NCBI GenBank assembly: GCA_050250795.1
Contig: JBFWNZ010000214.1
Coordinates: forward strand, 1-6,711
Direction of reading: 5' to 3'
DNA: 6,711 bases
Source: JBFWNZ01 sp050250795
GTDB lineage: Bacteria > Pseudomonadota > Alphaproteobacteria > UBA8366
The notes under the pieces are model-generated. The model saw only the letters and a list, made by a program, of their open reading frames with translations, was not told where the DNA came from and made no database searches. A program made the translations under genes and the position numbers. Positions 1 to 6,253 of the stretch are shown piece after piece; position 1 is the first letter of the stretch, and each line of letters starts with the position of its first letter.

Positions 1-12
1 TTCCTTCGACAT
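1..12 (-). CDS. Start of an unidentified third gene of the leftward operon (partial)
   Basis: Only four codons are in the window, reading Met-Ser-Lys-Glu on the minus strand from an ATG at 12-10. The start is convincing because a near-ideal Shine-Dalgarno sequence (AGGGGAGGA, complement of 18-26) lies five bases upstream. It follows the stop of the tandem CoA-transferase by 42 bp in the same direction, so it is probably the next gene of the same operon. Nothing can be said about its product from four residues. A chance SD plus ATG is possible, but the strength and spacing argue against it. Confidence 0.6.
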
Positions 13-17
13 CGGCG

Positions 18-26
18 TCCTCCCCT
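18..26 (-). promoter_or_regulatory. Strong ribosome binding site for the edge gene
   Basis: On the minus strand these bases read AGGGGAGGA and are followed after five bases by ATG. The match to the anti-Shine-Dalgarno sequence is much stronger than at the preceding CoA-transferase start, which has none obvious. The downstream gene may therefore be translated independently and more efficiently than its operon partner. Confidence 0.6.
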
Positions 27-54
27 GTTATTGCGGCGCCGTTGTCGAACGCGG

Positions 55-2178
55 CTATTCGGCCGCGTCGCTGCGCCGTCCGATCAAGGCTTCGTTGTCT
101 TCACCCAGCGGCGCCAGCCGGTCATGTCGGATCGGCGGCGTCAAGGTCAGGCCGTAGGGCATTGCAAAGAACGGCGTGCCTTCCGCCCGTCCGCCCGTCC
201 GCCAGAGCGATTCCCGCTTTACGAAGGCCGGCTGTGCCAGCACCTCGTCCAGTTCCATGATCGGCGTCGCCCGAATGCCGGCAGCGTTCAGCTTCACCGC
301 TATGGCAGCACGATCCAGCCCCGCCGTGTCGCCGAGTGCAGCAGCCACTGCCGCCTCGCTCGCTTCGGCGACGATCCAGCCGTCGCCGGCCTCCCGCACC
401 GAGCAGGTCTCGATGCCGCCGTCGGGCCACACCGCCTGGGTCAGCCAGACGCTCGCCTCGCGCATCGAGAAATCGAGGAATTGTCCGCGGCCGGACCGGT
501 CGCGTTCGCGCAGGGCAGCCATGTACATGCAGGCCGAGAACTGGCCGGCGGTGGAATCGGAAATCGAGAAACCCACACGCGCCGGTGCGCCGCTCGTCTT
601 GACCGCTGCGATCAGGCCCGACACCGCCTGAACGACCGTGTCCAGGGCCGGCTTCTGCTGGGCGCCGCGACCGTATCCGTTGACCGATGACACGATCAGC
701 CGCGGGAAGCGCCGCATCAACTCCTGCGGGCCGATGCCCATCTTGTCGGTGGCGCCCGGCCGCAGGTTCTCGCTGAAGATGTCCGCCGTTTCCAGCAATC
801 GGAACAAGGCCTCTCGGTCCTCGTCCTTCCGCAGGTCGAGCGTGATCGACCGCTTGCCGGCGTTATAGATCGCGAAATAGCCCCCGACGCCCTCGTAATG
901 CGGCGGCCAGTAACGGCAATCCTCGCCCTCGGGCGCTTCGATCTTGATGACCTCGGCGCCGAGGCTGCCAAGAATTGCACCGCCCAGCGGTCCCGCAGCG
1001 TAACGCGAGATTTCGACCACCCGGATGCCGGCCAGCGGCATGGCGGGCGATGCCGCCGACACGCCGGGCGCGCTTCGCTGGCCGAGGCCTGCCAGCAACG
1101 TATCGACATCCCGCATCGCGGGCCCGACGATGTCGGGGCTGCGACCCGGCGTGCGGCTCAGGGTGAGCGGCGAGCCGGTCACTGGAACGGTACCCGATTG
1201 GCGCTGTGCCAGGCGGACCATTCCACGCTCTCGCAGAACCGGGTCCTCCATGACCTGGGGAATGGTCATGATCGGTCCCACCGGAATGCCGACCGCTTCG
1301 ATCAACTCGACCGCTTCGGCCGAACTGCGTTGGCCGATCCATTCCTGGAGGGTCGCATCGACGGCCGGCATGTTGGCATTCCGCAGTGCCGTGGTGGCAA
1401 AACGCGGGTCGTCCTTGAGGTCCGTCCGCCCAACCAACTGCAGAAGCGTCTGCCAGTGCGCGTTCGTCGTCGAACAGACGAGCAGCCAGCCGTCCTTCGC
1501 CCGATAGCAGTTCCACGGCGAGGAGAGGGGATGCGCGCAGCCCATCCGCAGACCGCGGGACTTGCCCGAGAGAATGACCGGCAGCGTCGTCCGCAATACA
1601 TCGGTGGCGGACTCGACGATGGAGATGTCCAGGAATTGCCCCGGCCCGCCGGCTTCGCGCACCCGCACCGCGGCCTGGATGCCCGTTGCCGCACAGATCG
1701 CCGCATACATCTCGGAGACCGGCGCGTTCACCCAGGCCGGCGGGCCGTTGCGGGCGCCCGTGGCGGCGAGCACGCCGGTCCGTGCCTGCAGCATCGCCTC
1801 GCCAACGTCTGCTGGCAGGGGATCGGGAGTATCGAGTCCGTCCGGCGAGATGCAGCAGACGATGCGGTCGCGCGTATCCAGCCCGCGAAGGTCGACGCCG
1901 TCCGCCACGGATGTGTCGAAGAGCACGACATCCGCCCGGTCGGCCATCCGCTTCCAGTCTTCCGCGTATGCAGGGCTTGCCGGGTCCAGGACGATCCGGA
2001 ACTTCCCGCCGGCGATCAGCAGATCGCGCTGCGTCGGATCGATTTCCCGGACATGCGTGTCGGGACGTTCGACCCGCACAACGGTGGCGCCGAAGCTGGC
2101 CAGCAGGTTCCCGGTCGCAGCCGTCGTCAGCCGCCCCGCACGCTCGAGAACGACGAGCCCGTCGAGTGGGAGTGTCAT
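55..2178 (-). CDS. Tandem (fused) class III CoA-transferase, CaiB/BaiF family
   Basis: This 707-residue protein has two CaiB/BaiF domains in tandem, about residues 1-365 and 381-707, joined by an Ala/Ser/Pro-rich linker. Family members normally have one domain of about 360-450 residues and move CoA between carboxylic acids through an acyl-aspartyl enzyme intermediate; they are cytosolic. The N-half keeps a recognisable CoA-transferase small domain (SSPWNCYRAKDGW at 219-231, GIPVGP at 297-302) but a poor N-terminal Rossmann-like region. The C-half keeps the large-domain motifs (GAEVIKIEAPEG at 407-418, NAGKRSITLDL at 439-449, ENLRPG at 470-475) but only a short small domain. The expected catalytic Asp is D541 (ISDSTAG); the matching N-half residue is E156. 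The ATG overlaps the stop of the acyl-CoA dehydrogenase gene as ATGA and lacks a clear SD, which suggests translational coupling. Substrate unknown; the DMSP enzyme DddD is another tandem member, but I see no specific link to it. Confidence 0.88.
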   Translation of the reverse strand: MTLPLDGLVVLERAGRLTTAATGNLLASFGATVVRVERPDTHVREIDPTQRDLLIAGGKFRIVLDPASPAYAEDWKRMADRADVVLFDTSVADGVDLRGLDTRDRIVCCISPDGLDTPDPLPADVGEAMLQARTGVLAATGARNGPPAWVNAPVSEMYAAICAATGIQAAVRVREAGGPGQFLDISIVESATDVLRTTLPVILSGKSRGLRMGCAHPLSSPWNCYRAKDGWLLVCSTTNAHWQTLLQLVGRTDLKDDPRFATTALRNANMPAVDATLQEWIGQRSSAEAVELIEAVGIPVGPIMTIPQVMEDPVLRERGMVRLAQRQSGTVPVTGSPLTLSRTPGRSPDIVGPAMRDVDTLLAGLGQRSAPGVSAASPAMPLAGIRVVEISRYAAGPLGGAILGSLGAEVIKIEAPEGEDCRYWPPHYEGVGGYFAIYNAGKRSITLDLRKDEDREALFRLLETADIFSENLRPGATDKMGIGPQELMRRFPRLIVSSVNGYGRGAQQKPALDTVVQAVSGLIAAVKTSGAPARVGFSISDSTAGQFSACMYMAALRERDRSGRGQFLDFSMREASVWLTQAVWPDGGIETCSVREAGDGWIVAEASEAAVAAALGDTAGLDRAAIAVKLNAAGIRATPIMELDEVLAQPAFVKRESLWRTGGRAEGTPFFAMPYGLTLTPPIRHDRLAPLGEDNEALIGRRSDAAE

Positions 2179-3320
2179 TGCCGGAACGCCGCGATGCCCG
2201 TGATTTCACGGCCATGAATAAGGGTGAGGATCTCTTCGGTCGCGTCGGGCGGGGTAAGCATGCGGATATCCCTGTAGTGCTGCTCGATACCGGCCTCGCG
2301 GGTCAGGCCCATCGAGCCCATGACGTGCATAGCATGCAGAACGGCCTGCTCGCAGTAGGTGATCGCGAACTTCTTGGCCATGGCGGAACTGCCGTTGGCG
2401 CGCGCCCCCTGGTCGACGGCGGCGAGCGCGTTATAGCACATGAGCCGGCTGGCCGTGATCAGCATTTCCATGTCCGAAAGGCGCTTCTGCATCAGCTGGT
2501 GCCCGGCCAACGGCCCTCCGAACTGCTGGCGCACCAATGCGAATTCTTTCGCCTGCTCATAGGCGCGCTGCGCGATATGCACGGCCTGGAGACCCACCAG
2601 CGGGCGATTCACGTTCCAGCTAACGGCCAGGGTTTGCAGTCCGCTATGCGGCGGAACCAGCAGGTTCTCCACCGGCACGCGAACCTCGTCGAACAGGACT
2701 TCGCCCCACAACCCCTGTTGCAGGCCGATCGCATCCAGTTCCTGCGCCTCGTAGGGAGATGCATCGCGCTCGACGACGACCTTCACGATCTCGTCGGTTC
2801 CTTCCATGCGGCCGGTCACGATGGTCAGGTCGCTGACCGAGACGTTGGTGATGAAGCTCTTGCGGCCGTTGATCACGAAATGGTTGCCGTCGCGCCGGAT
2901 ACGGGTCTTGAGGCCGCGCGTATCGGACCCCGAATCCGGCTCGGTCGTCGAGGTGCATCCGATCTTGTCGCCGGCGAGCAGGGCCGGCAGGAACCGCTCG
3001 CGCTGTTCTGGATTGCAGTCGTTGTGGAGCCGCTCGATGCAGGCATCCATCGAGATGTAGGACATCGAGACGGCGACGGGAATCTGCTCGAACATCATGC
3101 CGTAATCGAGCATCGCCAGACCCGACCCGCCGGCCGATTCGGGAACGCGCGGTCCCGTCAGGCCCATATCCGCAGCCGCCTTGAACAGCTTCAGGAAGGC
3201 GTTCTTCGGCATTGCGCGGTCCCGCGGATGCGAATCCAGCACGGGCTGGATATCGCGTTCGACCATGCGCCGCACCGCGGCCACCATCATGTCCTGCTCT
3301 TCGCTGAGGCGGAATTCCAT
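2175..3320 (-). CDS. Acyl-CoA dehydrogenase family flavoprotein
   Basis: This 381-residue protein has the length and motifs of FAD-dependent acyl-CoA dehydrogenases, which form an alpha,beta double bond in acyl-CoA and pass electrons to electron-transfer flavoprotein. Visible are an N-terminal helical domain, the middle-domain motif TEPDSGSD (126-133) followed by INGRKSFITN (150-159), the C-terminal helix segment VRQQFGGPLAGHQLMQKR (263-280), and MGSMGLTRE (334-342) leading to YRDIRM (349-354). The usual catalytic Glu in the 'YEGT' motif is replaced by D359 (PPDAT), and the alternative Glu site of isovaleryl-CoA dehydrogenase aligns with N238. I chose the ATG at 3320 because GGAG (3329-3332) sits eight bases upstream and MEFRLSEEQ matches the family start; a GTG at 3347 in frame would add nine residues. 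It is first in the leftward operon and overlaps the CoA-transferase start by 4 bp. Substrate not identifiable. Confidence 0.92.
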   Translation of the reverse strand: MEFRLSEEQDMMVAAVRRMVERDIQPVLDSHPRDRAMPKNAFLKLFKAAADMGLTGPRVPESAGGSGLAMLDYGMMFEQIPVAVSMSYISMDACIERLHNDCNPEQRERFLPALLAGDKIGCTSTTEPDSGSDTRGLKTRIRRDGNHFVINGRKSFITNVSVSDLTIVTGRMEGTDEIVKVVVERDASPYEAQELDAIGLQQGLWGEVLFDEVRVPVENLLVPPHSGLQTLAVSWNVNRPLVGLQAVHIAQRAYEQAKEFALVRQQFGGPLAGHQLMQKRLSDMEMLITASRLMCYNALAAVDQGARANGSSAMAKKFAITYCEQAVLHAMHVMGSMGLTREAGIEQHYRDIRMLTPPDATEEILTLIHGREITGIAAFRQ

Positions 3321-3351
3321 CGACGTCACTCCATGCATGCGGGGCACCGTC

Positions 3352-3394
3352 CGCCGGTTCCCTCGCGAGGCCGGTACTTACAGCGCAACCGGCG
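3352..3394. repeat. Nested inverted repeats: CGCCGGTT/AACCGGCG around CCTCGCGAGG
   Basis: CGCCGGTT at 3352-3359 is the perfect reverse complement of AACCGGCG at 3387-3394. Between them, at 3361-3370, is the perfect 10-bp palindrome CCTCGCGAGG. The candidate -10 element and start site of the leftward operon fall inside this block, which fits an operator. A structured leader RNA is a less likely reading, because the outer arms extend upstream of the predicted start. Confidence 0.5.
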
Positions 3395-3406
3395 CACAGC
3401 GTCGAG
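3378..3406 (-). promoter_or_regulatory. Candidate promoter of the leftward operon
   Basis: On the minus strand, CTCGAC (complement of 3401-3406) is followed after exactly 17 bases by CTGTAA (complement of 3378-3383). These match five and four of six positions of the alphaproteobacterial housekeeping pattern CTTGAC-N17-CTATAT. Transcription would begin near 3371, giving a leader of about 50 bases before the ATG at 3320. This was found by eye in GC-rich DNA, so it is only a candidate. Confidence 0.35.
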
Positions 3407-3438
3407 TCATGGCACGCATGCGCGCGCGGCAGAGCGGA

Positions 3439-3468
3439 CAGGACGCAAAGATCGTTGAGCGGCTTTAT
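3439..3468 (+). promoter_or_regulatory. Candidate promoter of the CaiB/BaiF gene
   Basis: CAGGAC (3439-3444) and CTTTAT (3463-3468) are separated by 18 bases and match four and five of six positions of CTTGAC and CTATAT. Transcription would start near 3475, within the palindrome at 3471-3481 and about 80 bases before the ATG. The -35 element is weak, so confidence is low. Confidence 0.28.
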
Positions 3469-3470
3469 CG

Positions 3471-3481
3471 GTAACGGTTAC
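3471..3481. repeat. 11-bp palindrome GTAACGGTTAC, possible operator
   Basis: The arms GTAAC and GTTAC are perfect reverse complements around one central base. The site lies where a start site for the rightward CaiB/BaiF gene is predicted, a usual position for a repressor operator. No regulator family is assigned. Confidence 0.4.
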
Positions 3482-3555
3482 AGTCCCGCCCGATTCATCC
3501 GGACAATAGATGGGCGCATTGGGCACCGACCCCGCGCCGTCGGAGAGGATAAGCA

Positions 3556-4773
3556 ATGGCAGATCAGAAGAAGAGCGCCCTGCCGCTCGACGGCGTGACG
3601 GTTGTAGATTTCAGCCGCCTGCTTCCCGGCCCCTGGTGCACGCAGATGCTTGGCGAGTTCGGTGCGAACGTCATCAAGGTCGAACAGCCGGGCGTCGGCG
3701 ATTACAGCCGCTACAACGCGCCGCGCTATCGCAAGGACGGCGTCTATTTCAACGCCGTCAACGGCGACAAGCGGAGCCTGACTCTCGACCTGACCAAGCC
3801 CGAGGGATTGGAAGTCGCTCATCGCCTGATCAAGAAGGCCGACATCGTCGTCGAATCCTTCCGTCCGGGCGTCACCAAGAAGCTCAAGATCGACTACGAT
3901 ACCGCTAAGGCGCTGAACCCCGGCGTGATCTACTGCGCCATCTCCGGCTTCGGCCAGACGGGGCCGCATGCGAACATCGCCGGTCACGACCTTGTCATCC
4001 AGGGGATGGCGGGCATCCTGGGCGGCCAGCTCGATCCGGGTCAGCTGCCCGGCAATCCGGGCTTCCAGACCGGCGACTACGCCGGAGCGCTCTACGCGGT
4101 GATCGGCATCCTGGCCGCGGTCCTGCAACGCCAGAATACGAGGGTGGGCGCATTCATCGATATGTCGATGTTCGATGCCGTGTTCCATATGTGCCCGGTG
4201 GTTCTGACCTCGGCGCTTGCCAAGCTGGCCGGGCATTCGGGCGAGCCGAAGCAGGAATCCTTCGGCAAGAATCCGCGCTATGCGAACTATCTGACGAAGG
4301 ACCGGAAGGTCGTCTCCGTCGCGCTGCTGGAGCCGAAAGCCTGGCAGGAGTTCGCCAAGATGACCGGCCGCGAGGACCTGATCTATGACAAGGAGAGCTG
4401 GGAGGACCGGCACACCACGCATGGGTCGCGCGAGACCATGTACCGTGAGGCTCTGACGGAGTATTGCGGCTCCAAGACACTGGCCGAGCACGAAGAAATC
4501 CTGCTCAAGACGGGAATCGCGATCTGTCCGCTCTACGAGCCGGAGCAGGCTCTCCAGACCGAGAACGTCAAGGCGCGGGGCCTCCTCAACTTCATCGACA
4601 GCAAGGCCGAGGGACGTATTCCGCACCTCGTGAATCCGATCACGCGCAGCGGGATCGGCATCCCCGAGCACCGGCCCGCGCCGTCGCTCGGCGAGCACAC
4701 GGACGAAGTCCTCGCCGAGTTCGGCTACAGCGCGGCCGAGATCGCAAAGTTGCGCGCGGCTAACGCCGTATAA
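3556..4773 (+). CDS. CaiB/BaiF-family protein with racemase-like active-site residues
   Basis: This 405-residue single-domain member of the class III CoA-transferase/alpha-methylacyl-CoA racemase superfamily starts at an ATG preceded six bases upstream by AGAGGA (3544-3549). Family motifs run in order: GANVIKVEQPGVGDYSR (36-52), NGDKRSLTLDL (69-79), ESFRPG (100-105), SGFGQTGP (130-137), AGHDLVIQG (142-150), TGDYAGALYAVIGIL (172-186), then the small domain with ALLEPKAW (256-263) and GIAICPLYEPEQAL (320-333). D174 is the family catalytic Asp. H144 in 'GHD' and E259 in 'EP' coincide with the His126/Asp156/Glu241 set of Mycobacterium alpha-methylacyl-CoA racemase, so epimerising a 2-methylacyl-CoA is as plausible as CoA transfer. 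It is probably a single-gene unit, divergent from the dehydrogenase operon and overlapping the end of the PrpD-like gene by 14 bp. Automatic annotation would probably say 'CoA transferase'; the true reaction is open. Confidence 0.9.
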   Translation: MADQKKSALPLDGVTVVDFSRLLPGPWCTQMLGEFGANVIKVEQPGVGDYSRYNAPRYRKDGVYFNAVNGDKRSLTLDLTKPEGLEVAHRLIKKADIVVESFRPGVTKKLKIDYDTAKALNPGVIYCAISGFGQTGPHANIAGHDLVIQGMAGILGGQLDPGQLPGNPGFQTGDYAGALYAVIGILAAVLQRQNTRVGAFIDMSMFDAVFHMCPVVLTSALAKLAGHSGEPKQESFGKNPRYANYLTKDRKVVSVALLEPKAWQEFAKMTGREDLIYDKESWEDRHTTHGSRETMYREALTEYCGSKTLAEHEEILLKTGIAICPLYEPEQALQTENVKARGLLNFIDSKAEGRIPHLVNPITRSGIGIPEHRPAPSLGEHTDEVLAEFGYSAAEIAKLRAANAV

Positions 4774-6154
4774 CCAGCGCGTTCGCGTAATCCGCGAGGT
4801 CGCCGATCCGGTCCAGGCGCATGGTCGCCTCGATGACCCGGTCGACGCCCTCGCGGCCCAGCGTCGGTTCCGAATAGGTGCGGAACTTGTGCTGCAGACG
4901 GGTATCGTCGATCCGATTTTTCGGATGACCCGGCGGGGCCGGGCAGAACCGTTCCTTCACCGCACCGGATTTCAGCGTCGCCACCACGCGGCCGCCCAGC
5001 GAACCGGGATAGAGCGTATCGAGTTGCGGGTCGTGCCCAACCGATACCTTGTTCATCAGCGCGCGGATGCGCGGCGAGGCCAGTTTGTCTGGGGTGAACT
5101 GGGCAGGCCCGCAATCATGCTCCAGCATGGCGACGGCGATCAGGTAGGGCGGGCTGTGATCGGCCGTTTCCTTGTTCTTCGGCTCGACGAATTTGGCAGG
5201 GTCCATCACCGGTGAGTTCAGCACCGGCCGGGAGTAATGCACGCGGATGCTTTCGATCTCGTCCAGCGGCAGCTTGTCGTCGCGGCTCAGCATGATCGCC
5301 GCTTCGATATTGGCCTGGCTCAGCGCATGTGCCGCAAAGGGCTTCATGCAGGTATCCATCAGCCGATACCGCGCGGGATCGAAGGGTGCCGTCAGCCCCT
5401 CCACATTCATCGAACCGGCGACGACCTTGCCCCATCCCGAAATACCCTCGAAGGCCGTCTCGGGACCGGTAATCCCGTGCGATGCGAGAAGGGCCGCTTC
5501 GATGCCTGCCTTGGCCGTGACGGCCTCGACCGTGGCCTTCATGGTCGCCATGGTGCCGCGCATGGATTCGGTCAGCGTGTTGTTGTGGCTGGCGGCGATC
5601 GCAATTGCGTTGGCGATGGCCGTACGGTCCAGCCCCATCAGGCGTCCGGCGAGCGCAGCGCTCGCGATGGCCATATTGGTTCCATGATGCCACCCGCGAT
5701 CCCACAGGCTGGGCTCGCCGGCATGATCCACCAGGCGGAACTGCACCTCATAACCCACGACCAAGCCGAGAATGACGCCTTTGCCGCCCAGCCCGTATTT
5801 CTGCGCCATAGCCAGCGCCGGGGCCACATTCCCGCTGGCGTGCGACGGGTCGCGGCCGAAGTAGTAGTCGTTGGCGTCGATGAAGCGCAGAGACGTCCCG
5901 TTGGCGAGGCAGGCGAGCAGGGCGTTCGTCCGCTCCTCGGTCCCGATGACGGTCGCCTCGGGCGTCCCGCCAAGCTCCTGGACGATCCGGCGCACCCCCT
6001 TGGTCGGCGCCCCTTCCCATCCACCGTAGACGCCCGACAGAGTGTCGAGCACGAGGCGCTTCGCTTCGGCGATGACCGGAGCCGGAATGTCCTCATAGCG
6101 GACGGCGAGCGCGACGTCGGCAAGGTGGTCGCGGATATGCTGGGAATCGGCCAT
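4760..6154 (-). CDS. MmgE/PrpD family protein (lyase/dehydratase/epimerase family)
   Basis: The protein (464 residues from the chosen start) fits the MmgE/PrpD family, which includes 2-methylcitrate dehydratase, cis-aconitate decarboxylase and iminodisuccinate epimerase, all cytosolic and cofactor-free. Landmarks counted from ATG 6154 are LVLDTLSGVYGG near 34-45, FIDANDYYFGRDPSHASGN (91-109) in place of the usual Asp-rich/HPS motif, K206 in MATMKATVEA, CMKPFAAHALSQAN (269-282) with K271 and H276 in the K-x4-H pattern, and the tail PPGHPKNRIDDTRLQHKF (407-424). D93, H105, K206, K271 and H276 fall very near the active-site positions recalled for cis-aconitate decarboxylase. An ATG at 6232 in frame would add 26 residues with no recognisable role. 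I prefer 6154 because the family's N-terminus begins there, although its SD (GGA, eight bases upstream) is weak. The substrate is not determined; methylcitrate is unlikely because no prpB or prpC is present. Confidence 0.88.
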   Translation of the reverse strand: MADSQHIRDHLADVALAVRYEDIPAPVIAEAKRLVLDTLSGVYGGWEGAPTKGVRRIVQELGGTPEATVIGTEERTNALLACLANGTSLRFIDANDYYFGRDPSHASGNVAPALAMAQKYGLGGKGVILGLVVGYEVQFRLVDHAGEPSLWDRGWHHGTNMAIASAALAGRLMGLDRTAIANAIAIAASHNNTLTESMRGTMATMKATVEAVTAKAGIEAALLASHGITGPETAFEGISGWGKVVAGSMNVEGLTAPFDPARYRLMDTCMKPFAAHALSQANIEAAIMLSRDDKLPLDEIESIRVHYSRPVLNSPVMDPAKFVEPKNKETADHSPPYLIAVAMLEHDCGPAQFTPDKLASPRIRALMNKVSVGHDPQLDTLYPGSLGGRVVATLKSGAVKERFCPAPPGHPKNRIDDTRLQHKFRTYSEPTLGREGVDRVIEATMRLDRIGDLADYANALVIRR

Positions 6155-6253
6155 GATGGGCATCCATATCGGGAGAAGGTCCGGCACCTTAGCCCAGAGC
6201 CGTACCCGACGGTATATCGCGGGGGTGTGCATGGCAGCCCCGCCCGAATCGCA

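Larger units (their letters stand above)
3321..3555. promoter_or_regulatory. Divergent control region between acyl-CoA dehydrogenase and CaiB/BaiF genes
   Basis: This gap of about 235 bp separates two divergently transcribed genes and holds no convincing coding sequence. It contains candidate promoters in both directions, a perfect 10-bp palindrome (3361-3370), an 8-bp inverted repeat around it (3352-3359 with 3387-3394), an 11-bp palindrome (3471-3481) and a 17-bp alternating purine/pyrimidine tract (3412-3428). The arrangement suggests joint control of both transcription units by a DNA-binding regulator; no regulator gene lies in the window. Confidence 0.6.

Noticed and set aside
55..2178. 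The possibility that the 707-residue CoA-transferase is two genes merged by a sequencing error or a lost stop.
   Set aside because: The frame is continuous through a typical linker (about 366-380), and each half lacks different motifs, which fits an evolved fusion better than two intact neighbouring genes.
55..2178. Naming the tandem CoA-transferase DddD (DMSP CoA-transferase/lyase).
   Set aside because: Tandem class III architecture alone does not define DddD. This protein is shorter, the domain decay pattern is its own, and no DMSP-related transporter or regulator is in the window.
863..2215. Long minus-strand and plus-strand frames (about 440-450 codons) over the tandem CoA-transferase.
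   Set aside because: Arg/Gly/Ala-rich translations without motifs, in alternative frames of a gene that is coherent over 707 residues.
1686..3458. A 590-codon open frame on the plus strand opposite the dehydrogenase and CoA-transferase.
   Set aside because: It is antisense to two genes with clear family motifs, its translation is rich in Arg, His and Pro with no domain resemblance, and such long mirror frames are expected in GC-rich DNA.
3478..4698. A 406-codon open frame on the minus strand opposite the CaiB/BaiF gene.
   Set aside because: It mirrors a gene with strong conserved motifs and a good ribosome binding site; the composition is typical of an antisense shadow and no family is recognisable.
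4757..4787. Small hairpin CGGC-TAAC-GCCG and the nearby CGCG-TT-CGCG as a terminator between the convergent genes.
   Set aside because: Stems of only four base pairs, no T-run on either strand, and the first lies within coding sequence.
4760..6154. Calling the MmgE/PrpD protein 2-methylcitrate dehydratase (prpD).
   Set aside because: No methylcitrate synthase or methylisocitrate lyase is nearby, and the Asp/His motif differs from the usual form; family-level naming is all the sequence supports.
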